Counted from the stretch's first letter, positions 9,341 through 19,594 are shown. The stretch is 64,000 nucleotides of DNA from Lutimonas saemankumensis (GCF_020171465.1 NZ_JAIUZR010000004.1:248001-312000); one strand, 5' to 3'. Numbers and translations are program-made. The notes: generated by a model not told the origin, from the letters alone.

Positions 9341-9901
9341 TTATAATTTAGCCAAAATAACATCATGAGCTGCCAGTGGAATATCAACTCGTGTCGAGTC
9401 CCATCCCAAGACCATAAATGTATTGTTAAATTGTTCTTTGAATCCGATGGAAAATACATCAATCTCTTCTGATTCTCTGGAAGGTACCTTGATTCTGACA
9501 ACATCTTTTGTTGCGTCATAGAAGAATGACCCCCAGGTATCAGTTTTGCTGTTTAAAATGACGATCCATTCTTTTTCTCCGGGAATGGTATGCATTACAT
9601 AGGTTCCTGCTTTTACCAGTTTTCTGCCAAAAGACATATCAGTAAAAAACTTCACTTCTGTAGCCTCATTAGCTCCGGTACGCCATATTTCTCCATAAGG
9701 AACCTGATCTCCAAATACCTGATCGGCTTCTTTTTGCGGTCTCCCGTAAACAACTTTGACTAAAGGTTTTGAAGCTTTTCTATGAGTTAAATAGGAAATA
9801 TCAACAGGTGCTTTATCGAGTTTATCAAAGATTTGAGCATAACCAAATCCTGTTGACAGCAATACACAGAAAATCACTGAGGTAATTATTTTATTTTTCA
9901 T
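9341..9901 (-). CDS. DUF2911 domain protein (copy 2)
   Basis: A 186-residue exported protein with signal peptide, first gene of the DUF2911 pair. Motifs: VVYGRPQKEADQVFG, VPYGEIWRTGANEATE, AGTYVMHTIPGEKEW and DTWGSFFYD. It differs from copy 1 mostly in the N-terminal region and in the C-terminal tail, which here ends HDVILAKL. Both copies keep the conserved GANEATE and GTY cores, so neither looks degenerate. The function is unknown. Confidence 0.87.
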   Translation of the reverse strand: MKNKIITSVIFCVLLSTGFGYAQIFDKLDKAPVDISYLTHRKASKPLVKVVYGRPQKEADQVFGDQVPYGEIWRTGANEATEVKFFTDMSFGRKLVKAGTYVMHTIPGEKEWIVILNSKTDTWGSFFYDATKDVVRIKVPSRESEEIDVFSIGFKEQFNNTFMVLGWDSTRVDIPLAAHDVILAKL

Positions 9902-10053
9902 AGCAACAAATAATTAAATAATAATCATTCGGTATACTAACGTAAATCCGAGAGATTTATTATATAATCAATGACATAAAATTCATTCCGAAATTCAAAA
10001 CAAGATCTAAGCACAGGGATTTAATACTAAAATTTATTCTCCTAAGAATGTGT

Positions 10054-10067
10054 TAAAACCGGTTTTA
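10054..10067. promoter_or_regulatory. Perfect 14-bp palindrome upstream of response regulator
   Basis: TAAAACCGGTTTTA is its own reverse complement. Its centre lies about 36 bp before the candidate -7 element at 10093-10100, near -45 of the predicted start, a usual place for an activator. No second copy was noticed in the window. Confidence 0.45.
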
Positions 10068-10092
10068 TTAGTTTCATATGTCATTTAAATAT

Positions 10093-10100
10093 TATTTTTG
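10093..10100 (+). promoter_or_regulatory. -7 element of the two-component operon
   Basis: TATTTTTG fits TAnnTTTG, 19 nt before the response regulator ATG. No TTG is seen at the expected -33 position, which would fit a promoter that needs an activator. Confidence 0.5.
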
Positions 10101-10119
10101 TACTTAAACAAAGTTCAAT

Positions 10120-10794
10120 ATGAAACTATTAATTGTTGAAGATGAATTGGAGCTGTTAAATGCCACAAGCGATTATCTGGAGAACGAGGATTTCGTTTGC
10201 GAAACGGCCCCAAATTTTTTTGAAGCTGAAGACAAGTTGATTTCTTATAACTACGATGTAGTCATACTGGACATCAATCTGCCGGATGGCAATGGTTTGG
10301 ACCTCTTAAAATTCGTAAAAGAGAAAAGCCCTGAAACGGGAGTTCTAATTGTTTCGGCTAAAGATTCTCTGGATGATAAGTTAAAAGGCCTTGACCTTGG
10401 CGCCGATGACTACATTACGAAACCCTTTCATCTTGCAGAACTCAATTCCCGGGTAAACTCTCTTTTAAGAAGACAGAAATATAAAGGAAATAAGAACATT
10501 ATATTCAAGGAAATTGAAATTGATCCGGTTGCTAAAAGGGCAAAAGCGAATGAGGTTGTCCTTGACCTGACTAAAAAGGAATATTTCTTATTGTTGTATT
10601 TTATCACAAATAAGGACCGTGTTCTCACAAAAGAGGCAATTGCTGAGCATCTTTGGGGTGATAATATAGATATGGTTGATAATTTTGACTTTATCTATAC
10701 CCATATGAGGAATTTACGAAAAAAGCTCAAAAAAAGCGGAGCAAATGACTATTTACAAACCATCTACGGCCTTGGTTATAAGTTTGGTGAATAA
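10120..10794 (+). CDS. OmpR-family response regulator
   Basis: A DNA-binding response regulator of 224 residues. The receiver domain (about 1-118) has the acidic pair in VEDE, phospho-acceptor Asp51 in VILDINLPDGNG, and the switch lysine in GADDYITKPFH. The C-terminal winged helix (about 128-224) ends DYLQTIYGLGYKFGE, typical of OmpR/PhoB proteins. The histidine kinase gene follows 76 bp downstream. Direct repeats with 11-bp phase at 12152-12169 and 12436-12453, just beyond the kinase gene, are the format such regulators bind. It is therefore the best candidate to control the two predicted sRNAs. The signal it responds to is not evident. Confidence 0.93.
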   Translation: MKLLIVEDELELLNATSDYLENEDFVCETAPNFFEAEDKLISYNYDVVILDINLPDGNGLDLLKFVKEKSPETGVLIVSAKDSLDDKLKGLDLGADDYITKPFHLAELNSRVNSLLRRQKYKGNKNIIFKEIEIDPVAKRAKANEVVLDLTKKEYFLLLYFITNKDRVLTKEAIAEHLWGDNIDMVDNFDFIYTHMRNLRKKLKKSGANDYLQTIYGLGYKFGE

Positions 10795-10870
10795 GTCTCA
10801 AATCATTTTCTGCAAATATCTGTTTTGATTAATATACCTTTGAGAAAGTTTAAAGTGAATTTTCCAGTAC

Positions 10871-12118
10871 ATGAAGTTATTTGAAAAAACGCGTAGGACC
10901 TACCTGATTTACTCAGCTATTATTTTTGTAATATCGAGTATTGTAATTTACTACACCCTCATGCGTGTTGTTTCAAAAAAACAGGATGAGAAGCTTCTTT
11001 GGGACAAGGAACTGATCGAAAAAAAAATCAAATACGAAAACCCTTTACCCATTTTTGACGTCGAGGATCTCAGGTACAAGAATCCCCCGAAAGACACACT
11101 TTACTTTAAAGATACATTAATGTATCATGTTGTCAACAACAAGGAAAAATATGAGTTGTACAGGCAGCTTACTTCCATTGAAACTTTACAGGGAAAAACT
11201 TATAAGATCATAACGAGGACTTCTTTGGTTCGAAGTAAAGATTTTATTCTGGCGATTACCGTTTCAGTTGGTATCGTTGTTATGTTGCTAATTATAGCGG
11301 TTTATATTGTAAACACAATATCAATGCGAAGTGTATGGCTTCCATTTTATAAAAACCTTGAATTGCTAAAGAACTTTTCAGTTGAAAATAATACACCGCT
11401 TCAGTTAAGAGATTCTGATATTGATGAGTTCCAGCAGCTGAACAGTTCATTATCTAAACTGACAAGTAAAATCCATGCTGATTTTAACAACCTTAAAGAA
11501 TTCACTGAAAACGCTTCTCATGAAATGCAGACTCCCCTGGCCATAATGCAGTCCAAATCTGAATTGTTGCTGCAATCTGAGAACCTTAACAATAACCAGA
11601 TTTCGCAGATCAAGGCCATATATCAGTCCGTTCAAAGACTTTCCAAACTCAACAAAACACTTCTTTTACTGTCTAAAATTGAAAATCAGCAATTCAAGGA
11701 CCTTGAGGTCATTTATATCAAAGAAGTACTTGAAAGGCAGCTTGAGATCTTCGATGATTTTATTCTAAACAAAGACCTGGAAGTTGAATTTGAATCAACA
11801 GCTGATACAAAGATCGAGGCCAATCCGCTGCTTTTTGATATGGTTATATCTAACTTGATATCCAATGCAATCAAACACAATAAAGAAAAAGGAAAGATCG
11901 TGATTCAAACGAATGATTTATTCATCAGCGTCTCAAATACTGGAGAACCCCCGAAATTATCTTCGGAATCTTTATTTGAACGATTTAAAAAAGAAAGCTC
12001 GGCCTCAAACTCTTTCGGTCTGGGTCTGGCTATTGTAAAAAAAATATGCGATAATTATGGATGGAAAATAACGCACTCCTTCATTGAAGATCAGCACAAT
12101 ATCTCAATATACTTTTAG
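10871..12118 (+). CDS. Membrane sensor histidine kinase
   Basis: The 415-residue kinase partner of the upstream regulator. TM1 is at about 11-31, a roughly 90-residue periplasmic sensor follows, and TM2 is at about 123-150. The DHp helix carries the H-box FTENASHEMQTPLA with His217. The ATPase domain has N-box NLISNAIKHN, then SVSNTGEPP where a DxGxG G1 box is usual, and G2 box GLGLAIVKKI. The altered G1 box occurs in many Bacteroidota kinases and does not by itself mean inactivity. The short periplasmic part has no recognised sensor fold. It is in operon with the regulator, and about 720 bp without a protein gene follow it. Confidence 0.92.
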   Translation: MKLFEKTRRTYLIYSAIIFVISSIVIYYTLMRVVSKKQDEKLLWDKELIEKKIKYENPLPIFDVEDLRYKNPPKDTLYFKDTLMYHVVNNKEKYELYRQLTSIETLQGKTYKIITRTSLVRSKDFILAITVSVGIVVMLLIIAVYIVNTISMRSVWLPFYKNLELLKNFSVENNTPLQLRDSDIDEFQQLNSSLSKLTSKIHADFNNLKEFTENASHEMQTPLAIMQSKSELLLQSENLNNNQISQIKAIYQSVQRLSKLNKTLLLLSKIENQQFKDLEVIYIKEVLERQLEIFDDFILNKDLEVEFESTADTKIEANPLLFDMVISNLISNAIKHNKEKGKIVIQTNDLFISVSNTGEPPKLSSESLFERFKKESSASNSFGLGLAIVKKICDNYGWKITHSFIEDQHNISIYF

Positions 12119-12151
12119 CGGAAAATTCATAATTGGAATTCTTTTCTGATT

Positions 12152-12186
12152 CTTCAGATTTTCTTTAGAATGACCCCATACATTTG
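12152..12186 (+). promoter_or_regulatory. Response-regulator-type promoter 1
   Basis: CTTCAGA (12152-12158) and CTTTAGA (12163-12169) are 7-bp direct repeats separated by TTTT, an 11-bp phase as bound by OmpR/PhoB-family dimers. After 9 nt comes TACATTTG (12179-12186), a good -7 element. No TTG -33 element is present; the repeats occupy that place, as at activator-dependent promoters. Confidence 0.6.
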
Positions 12187-12191
12187 CTGCG

Positions 12192-12408
12192 TTATCTGAC
12201 TGTTATAGATTTATAACTATTTCGGAACGTTCAAAAATTCATGCTATGAATACTGAAATATGAAGAAGATATCAGCTTTATCTTTTAAAAAGGATATATT
12301 TTGAGGGGAATAGGACCCTTTTTAAAGATAAAAGCATTCAATTGAAACATTAAGCTGTTTTGATTAACTTTAAAAGGCCTGTAAAGGCTATATTTTACGG
12401 GCCTTTCA
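12192..12408 (+). ncRNA. Predicted small RNA 1 of a tandem pair
   Basis: A predicted transcript of about 217 nt starting near 12192 with no credible ORF. Hairpin 1 is GTTATA-gatt-TATAAC (12202-12217). A long hairpin (arms about 12276-12293 and 12317-12334) presents TGAGGGGAAT (12302-12311) in its loop. The box ATTAAGCTGTTTTGATT lies at 12349-12365. A 13-bp hairpin at 12373-12406 ends it. Order, the 47-nt spacing from loop motif to box, and promoter geometry match sRNA 2. Ends are predictions, and no known RNA family was recognised. Confidence 0.58.
12373..12406 (+). terminator. Terminator hairpin of sRNA 1
   Basis: AAAGGCCTGTAAA pairs with TTTACGGGCCTTT (13 bp with one G-U) around an 8-nt loop. 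Downstream U residues are few, so termination could be partial. Confidence 0.6.
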
Positions 12409-12435
12409 TAATATTTACTTCAATTCTGAGCAAAA

Positions 12436-12470
12436 CTTCAGATTTTCTTCAGAATTGATTTCTATTTTTA
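12436..12470 (+). promoter_or_regulatory. Response-regulator-type promoter 2
   Basis: CTTCAGA (12436-12442), TTTT, CTTCAGA (12447-12453) form perfect 7-bp direct repeats at 11-bp phase. After 9 nt comes TATTTTTA (12463-12470), a -7 element with one mismatch. Spacing is identical to promoter 1, and the 20-nt site CTTCAGATTTTCTTCAGAAT differs from copy 1 at one base. Confidence 0.6.
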
Positions 12471-12475
12471 CCAGG

Positions 12476-12680
12476 ATTTTAAACTCAAGTTCTGAGCTTG
12501 AGTTAATTTCATAGTAACAAAGTAAACTTTTAGTTTATTATATAGTTGATCTTATTTTTGATATTGGACTGAGGGGAATGATATTAAAAAGGATTGACGA
12601 GGGCAAATAAACAAATATTAAGCTATTTTAATTTGCACGAAAAAAGAAACCTGTTTGAGCTATTCAGACAGGTTTTTTTT
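12476..12680 (+). ncRNA. Predicted small RNA 2 of a tandem pair
   Basis: A predicted transcript of about 205 nt starting near 12476 without a credible ORF. Hairpin 1 is AACTCAAG/CTTGAGTT (12482-12504), and a smaller AGTAAAC/GTTTATT hairpin follows. TTTTTGATAT pairs with ATATTAAAAA to present TGAGGGGAAT (12570-12579) in a loop. The box ATTAAGCTATTTTAATT lies at 12617-12633, again 47 nt after the start of the loop motif. A strong terminator at 12647-12680 ends it. It is paralogous to sRNA 1, although the sequence between the conserved elements has diverged. Confidence 0.62.
12647..12680 (+). terminator. Rho-independent terminator of sRNA 2
   Basis: AAACCTGT pairs with ACAGGTTT, extended by TGA/TCA in the loop region, followed by a run of T residues to 12680. 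No protein gene precedes it closely; the kinase gene ends 529 bp upstream. Confidence 0.85.
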
Positions 12681-12766
12681 ATGATTTTGTTTCCTTCTCA
12701 AACTCTTTTTTCTTCGCTTTAAAAAAGTACCGGAATGTTGATAACTTGACCCTTTAAAAAGCATAA

Positions 12767-14779
<2,013 letters not shown>

Positions 14780-14783
14780 CAGA

Positions 14784-14816
14784 AAGACCCAAGATTCTCA
14801 CAGGAACTTGGGTCTT
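14784..14816 (+). terminator. gyrB terminator
   Basis: AAGACCCAAG and CTTGGGTCTT form a 10-bp stem 4 bp after the gyrB stop, followed by an AT-rich ATAGATTTTT tail. Confidence 0.75.
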
Positions 14817-14862
14817 ATAGATTTTTGAACAAACATATTAATTAATTATAAATTCTAGAATT

Positions 14863-15798
14863 ATGAAAGTAACTATAGTTGGTGCAGGAGCGGTTGGAGC
14901 AAGCTGTGCCGAATACATCGCAATTAAAGATTTCGCCTCAGAGGTTGTCATTGTCGACATTAAAGAAAATTATGCTGAAGGTAAAGCTATGGATCTTATG
15001 CAATGTGCATCCTTAAACGGGTTTGACACTTTGATAACAGGAAGCACAAATGACTATTCCAAGACAGCGAATAGTGATATTGCTGTTATCACAAGTGGTA
15101 TTCCGCGTAAACCGGGTATGACAAGAGAAGAATTGATCGGGATCAATGCAGGAATCGTTAAAACGGTGGCAAAGAATGTTCTTGAACACTCTCCTAATGT
15201 GATCTTTATCGTGGTGAGTAACCCTATGGATACTATGGCTTACTTAACACATAAAGCTTTAGGGTTACCAAAGAACAGAATCATTGGTATGGGTGGAGCT
15301 TTAGACAGTGCACGATTCAAATACCGTCTTGCAGAAGCTTTGGAATGCCCGGCGTCTGACGTGGAAGGTATGGTAATCGGAGGCCATAGTGATACAGGTA
15401 TGATCCCGCTAACAAGGCTTGCTGTAAGAAACAGTGTTCCGGTAAGTAAATTCTTATCCGAAGAAAAAATCTCTGAAGTTGCAGAAGCAACCAAAGTGGG
15501 TGGAGCTACTTTGACCAAGATGTTAGGAACGAGTGCGTGGTACGCTCCTGGAGCAGCGGTATCAGCTTTGGTACAAGCCATTGCATGCGATCACAAAAAA
15601 ATGTTCCCATGTTCAGCTTTATTAGAAGGTGAGTACGGACTTAATGATATTTCTATCGGTGTTCCATGTATCATTGGTAAAAACGGCATTGAATCCATTG
15701 TAGAGCTTGATCTTGATGAAGCTGAAAAAGAAAAACTTCAGTCAAGTGCAGATGCCGTAAGTAAAACGAACAGTTTACTGGAAGAAGTTGTAAGCTAA
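14863..15798 (+). CDS. mdh: Malate dehydrogenase (NAD)
   Basis: Oxidises malate to oxaloacetate in the TCA cycle. The 311-residue protein has the Rossmann loop GAGAVGASCAEYIA and Asp in VVIVDIKENYAEGKAMDL for NAD. VSNPMDTMAY contains the catalytic-loop context, GMGGALDSARFKYRLAE the substrate arginine and aspartate region, and GGHSDTGMIPL the catalytic histidine. The LDH-like MDH type is typical of Bacteroidota. It stands alone between gyrB and a convergent M61 peptidase gene, with a terminator at 15822-15854. Confidence 0.96.
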   Translation: MKVTIVGAGAVGASCAEYIAIKDFASEVVIVDIKENYAEGKAMDLMQCASLNGFDTLITGSTNDYSKTANSDIAVITSGIPRKPGMTREELIGINAGIVKTVAKNVLEHSPNVIFIVVSNPMDTMAYLTHKALGLPKNRIIGMGGALDSARFKYRLAEALECPASDVEGMVIGGHSDTGMIPLTRLAVRNSVPVSKFLSEEKISEVAEATKVGGATLTKMLGTSAWYAPGAAVSALVQAIACDHKKMFPCSALLEGEYGLNDISIGVPCIIGKNGIESIVELDLDEAEKEKLQSSADAVSKTNSLLEEVVS

Positions 15799-15821
15799 TT
15801 TCTTCAGGTTCTTTTAAAAGA

Positions 15822-15854
15822 AAAAGCCGTGTTTTAACAAACACGGCTTTTTTT
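15822..15854 (+). terminator. mdh terminator
   Basis: AAAGCCGTGTT pairs with AACACGGCTTT around a short loop, followed by T residues. It may also serve the convergent gene, since A residues precede the stem. Confidence 0.85.
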
Positions 15855-15885
15855 ATATACTAAAAATTTACACGAGATTTTAATC

Positions 15886-17769
15886 TTATCCCTTGAGCCA
15901 TTTTTCCAATAATGCCTGCTGAGCTTCAGTTATATCGGAATTTCTTCCTAATAGCTCACCCATGGTATACGATGTAGTCAAGGTTTTCTCGATTAACACC
16001 TCTTCTCCATCACGAAGCAGGATTACACGTATATCACGGCCTGGCTTCCATCCAAATACCTGACCAAAAACAGCATTGGCATTTTCCATGCTTACCTCTT
16101 CGCCATCTATATTCTTTATGATATCGTTAGGTTGTGCACCTGCCTCATTCCAGAAACTGTTATTGACAACCTGATCATTAAACTTGACTACACCTGCTTC
16201 ACGGTCACCTCGAACAATCATTTTTCCCGCGTTCTGCACGTAATTGGTTTCGATCTTTGATTCATTGATCCCTAATCCTACTTTCTCGAAGTATTTTGAA
16301 TAATTAATTGGTGTCCCACCAATTACGTGATTATCAAAAAATTCTCCTACGGAAGGGTAGGTCATGGCCACGATCTCCTCTATAATTTTATCATCATCAA
16401 ATGGCTGATCAGTTCCGTACTTTGCTGATAATTCTTTCATTACAGAAAGGATGCCGACTTCACCATTGCTTTCTTCTCTTAAAATTATATCAAGGCACAT
16501 GCCTATCAAGGCTCCTTTCTGATAAACATTATAATAATTCCTGGCATAGGGCTGTTCCAGAATGTTTTCACTCATTTCGGTAAAGCTCATTGTATCATCT
16601 AAAGAAGAGGCCGTATTAATCTTATTCATCATCTTATTATAGAATTCCTCTTCAGATATAAGTCCCTGATCGATCTGGAATATATTTGCAAAATATTCCG
16701 TCAGGCCCTCATACATCCATAAGTGCTTAGAGAAAGTTGGCTGATTATAGTCAAAATAATGAACATCTTCTGAATGAACCGAAAGTGGAGATAATATGTG
16801 AAAGAATTCATGCGATACAATATCGATCAGCTGTTTTTCCAACCCTTCTTTCGGCATAGATTCCGGCATGACAACAACGGTTGAAGTATGATGTTCCAAA
16901 GCCCCAAATCCAGTTGGTGCTCCTGCATTTTTCCCCGCGAGATAAACATAAATGTCATAGCGTTCTGTACTGTTTAGATCTCCCAGGTAATTCTTTTGGG
17001 CCTCCATCATCTTAAACATCGTTTCTTTTAAACTTGTTGCGGAGTGAATCTTGTTAGGAGAATAAACACTTAGAACTATTTTGATGTCACCCACCATAAA
17101 TTCTTCTACATCCAGTTTTCCATACATCATAGGGTTATCAGTGATGTCAAAATACCTCGTAGCCTGGTATCTTGTCGTTACCACTTTACCGTCCTCTGAA
17201 ACTACCTCCTCAACTTGCTGAAGCGCAGAAGTTCTATCAAATTCGGCTGCTGCGGTAACATCCAAAACATAGGAATTTGACTTTAGAGAATCAAAATAAC
17301 CAATGAATCCGTGCAGGTTTAAAACATAATTGTCTTCTTCTATATTGGTGCCCGAGGGAGAAAATGGTGCAGCCTGGCCAGTACTTTCAACATCAAATGT
17401 ATCATTGACCCAATAATGAATCTTTTCCAGATTCGCGGCTTCATAGATCACCCAGGTATTTGTGTCTATTTTTTTTGATCTCAGTTCTTTTCCATCATAA
17501 TCAATGGCTTGAAAGTCCTCGATAAAACTTCCGAAATCACTTATTGCATAAGTTCCCTGTACCACTCTTGGAAGCCTGAAAACCACTGTATCCAAGGTAA
17601 TTCTACCCGGATTGATCATTACAGGAACTTTATCATCTTTAACTTCTGTTAAGTTGATACTGGTTTCGATTGGATTGTTAACGGCGAGATCATTTCCTGT
17701 TGATTTAGCAGGGCCGCAACTTGCAAGCACTAAGGCCATACTAAAACAAATAAGTAAAAAATGTTTCAT
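15886..17769 (-). CDS. M61 family metallopeptidase lipoprotein with PDZ domain
   Basis: A predicted zinc aminopeptidase (glycyl aminopeptidase family M61), 627 residues from the ATG at 17769. That start gives a clean lipoprotein signal ending LVLASC; an in-frame upstream start would bury it. The zinc motif is VSHEFFHILSPLS (HEXXH), with the third ligand in YEGLTEYFANI. The N-terminal half is the beta-rich M61 domain. The last 130 residues include a PDZ-like segment (QPNDIIKNIDGEEV). The lipobox suggests it is periplasmic or on the outer membrane. The substrate is unknown. Confidence 0.88.
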   Translation of the reverse strand: MKHFLLICFSMALVLASCGPAKSTGNDLAVNNPIETSINLTEVKDDKVPVMINPGRITLDTVVFRLPRVVQGTYAISDFGSFIEDFQAIDYDGKELRSKKIDTNTWVIYEAANLEKIHYWVNDTFDVESTGQAAPFSPSGTNIEEDNYVLNLHGFIGYFDSLKSNSYVLDVTAAAEFDRTSALQQVEEVVSEDGKVVTTRYQATRYFDITDNPMMYGKLDVEEFMVGDIKIVLSVYSPNKIHSATSLKETMFKMMEAQKNYLGDLNSTERYDIYVYLAGKNAGAPTGFGALEHHTSTVVVMPESMPKEGLEKQLIDIVSHEFFHILSPLSVHSEDVHYFDYNQPTFSKHLWMYEGLTEYFANIFQIDQGLISEEEFYNKMMNKINTASSLDDTMSFTEMSENILEQPYARNYYNVYQKGALIGMCLDIILREESNGEVGILSVMKELSAKYGTDQPFDDDKIIEEIVAMTYPSVGEFFDNHVIGGTPINYSKYFEKVGLGINESKIETNYVQNAGKMIVRGDREAGVVKFNDQVVNNSFWNEAGAQPNDIIKNIDGEEVSMENANAVFGQVFGWKPGRDIRVILLRDGEEVLIEKTLTTSYTMGELLGRNSDITEAQQALLEKWLKG

Positions 17770-17862
17770 ATACTTTGATTTTGGTTTAATAATTTGCTTA
17801 TAAGTGCCAAAAATCAACTATTGATACATTTCTAATACTTAAAAAAATGTTAATATTCATCA

Positions 17863-19536
17863 TCAGGACAATCCTGAAATAAGACCCTCAGCATCGATTG
17901 ACATATTTTCTGAAGCAGGTCGGGAGGGTAAACCAGGCATTCGCATCATTTTTCCTAATATTGGAATGATAAATCCGGCACCTGCTGCTATTTCGATCTC
18001 ACGAACTGTAATTTCGAAATCCTCGGGTCTTCCCACAAGACTCTCAACATCTGAAAAGGACTTTTGTGTTTTGGCCATGCAAACAGCAAAATCATTAAAT
18101 CCCAATCGTTCGATCCTTCTTAAATTGAGCTTAGCCTTTTTGTCATAGGAAACACTTGTCGCCCCGTATATCTCTCTTGCAATGGTTTCAATTTTCTCCT
18201 TTACCGGTGACTTCCAGTTATATAATGGCTGAAACTCTGAATCTGCATTTTCAACAGTTTCCTTAACCACCTTTGCGAGTTGGGTTGTTCCTTCTCCTCC
18301 TTTTGCCCATCCATTAGAAACCACGGCCTTGACCCCCAAATCCTTACAGGCTTCTATCACCAGATTAATCTCTTCCTCTGTGTCGTTCATGAAAGAATTG
18401 ATGGCAACCACGGGTTGAATTCTGAATTTTCTGACATTTTCTATATGCTTTTCAAGATTTGCCAACCCCTTGGAAACCAGCGATGGGTCTGGTTCATTAA
18501 CCTTGTCCTTGGCAGATCCTCCATGATGACGAAGGGCTCTGATCGTAGCCACTAAAACAACGGACTTAGGGTTCAATCCTGAAGCTGCACATTTGATATT
18601 TAAAAACTTTTCTGCCCCAAGATCCGCTCCAAAACCAGCCTCGGTTACAACATAATCAGACAGGGATAAACCCATTTTCGTCGCCAGAATAGTATTTGTC
18701 CCCTGAGCAATGTTCGCAAAAGGGCCCCCATGGATAATCGCTGGGTTTTGCTCCAGGGTTTGAACAAGGTTCGGTTTAATGGCGTCCTTTAAAAGTATCG
18801 CCATGGCATTTTCTGCCTTCAGATCCCTGGCAAAAACCGGTTTTTTGTCATATGTAAATCCTACAAAAATGTCGCCTAATCTTTTTTTCAGATCCTCAAA
18901 ACCTGTCGCCATACAGAGAATAGCCATGACCTCTGATGCCGGTGTAATATTGAAACCATCTTCTCTTGGCACGCCGTTGGCAGTTCCGCCCAGGCCAATA
19001 GTGATTTGTCTTAGGGATCTGTCATTCATATCGATGACTCTTTTCCAAAATATGGTCCTTGGATCCAGGTTTAAATTATCTGGAGCCTGAAGGTTGTTAT
19101 CGATTAGGGCCGAGAGTAAATTATTTGCCTTCTCCACAGCATTGAAGTCCCCGGTAAAATGCAGATTAATGTCTTCCATGGGGACAACCTGAGAATAACC
19201 CCCTCCAGCCGCACCTCCCTTGATACCGAAAACCGGGCCCAGTGAAGGCTCTCTCAAAACAACGGCTGCTTTTTCACCTATCTTGTTCAATCCTTCTGTC
19301 AAACCAATTGAAACCGTTGTTTTACCTTCTCCCGCAGGAGTAGGTGTAATTGCTGTTACCAGTACCAGGTTATTTTTATTCACTTTTTCCTCGTCAATCA
19401 GGTCAAGTGGCAGTTTGGCTTTATACTTTCCGAATAACTCCAGATCATCCTCATCAACGTTAAGTTTTGCTGCTATTTCTTTTATGTGAACCAATGATGC
19501 TTCCTGAGCAATTTCAATGTCTGATTTGTATTTCAT
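17863..19536 (-). CDS. fhs: Formate--tetrahydrofolate ligase
   Basis: Makes 10-formyl-THF from formate, ATP and THF for one-carbon metabolism. The 557 residues are standard length. The ATP site P-loop-like TPTPAGEGKTTVSIGL lies near residue 65, followed by REPSLGPVFGIKGGAAGGGY, VATIRALRHHGG, VTEAGFGADLGAEKF and PGLPSRPASENM at the C-terminus. It is a single gene facing away from secDF. A 12-bp palindrome (19580-19591) lies inside the 19-nt spacer of its predicted promoter, suggesting an operator. Confidence 0.97.
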   Translation of the reverse strand: MKYKSDIEIAQEASLVHIKEIAAKLNVDEDDLELFGKYKAKLPLDLIDEEKVNKNNLVLVTAITPTPAGEGKTTVSIGLTEGLNKIGEKAAVVLREPSLGPVFGIKGGAAGGGYSQVVPMEDINLHFTGDFNAVEKANNLLSALIDNNLQAPDNLNLDPRTIFWKRVIDMNDRSLRQITIGLGGTANGVPREDGFNITPASEVMAILCMATGFEDLKKRLGDIFVGFTYDKKPVFARDLKAENAMAILLKDAIKPNLVQTLEQNPAIIHGGPFANIAQGTNTILATKMGLSLSDYVVTEAGFGADLGAEKFLNIKCAASGLNPKSVVLVATIRALRHHGGSAKDKVNEPDPSLVSKGLANLEKHIENVRKFRIQPVVAINSFMNDTEEEINLVIEACKDLGVKAVVSNGWAKGGEGTTQLAKVVKETVENADSEFQPLYNWKSPVKEKIETIAREIYGATSVSYDKKAKLNLRRIERLGFNDFAVCMAKTQKSFSDVESLVGRPEDFEITVREIEIAAGAGFIIPILGKMMRMPGLPSRPASENMSIDAEGLISGLS

Positions 19537-19564
19537 TTTCCTGATTTTTGGTTGTCTAAGGTAG

Positions 19565-19594
19565 CAAAAAAAATGTCTTGGACATATGTCCCAA
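19565..19594 (-). promoter_or_regulatory. fhs promoter with palindromic operator in the spacer
   Basis: On the minus strand TTG (19592-19594) and TTTTTTTG (19565-19572, one mismatch to TAnnTTTG) are separated by 19 nt. The perfect palindrome GGACATATGTCC (19580-19591) fills the upstream part of the spacer. A protein bound there would contact both elements, as MerR-type regulators and many repressors do. Confidence 0.5.
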
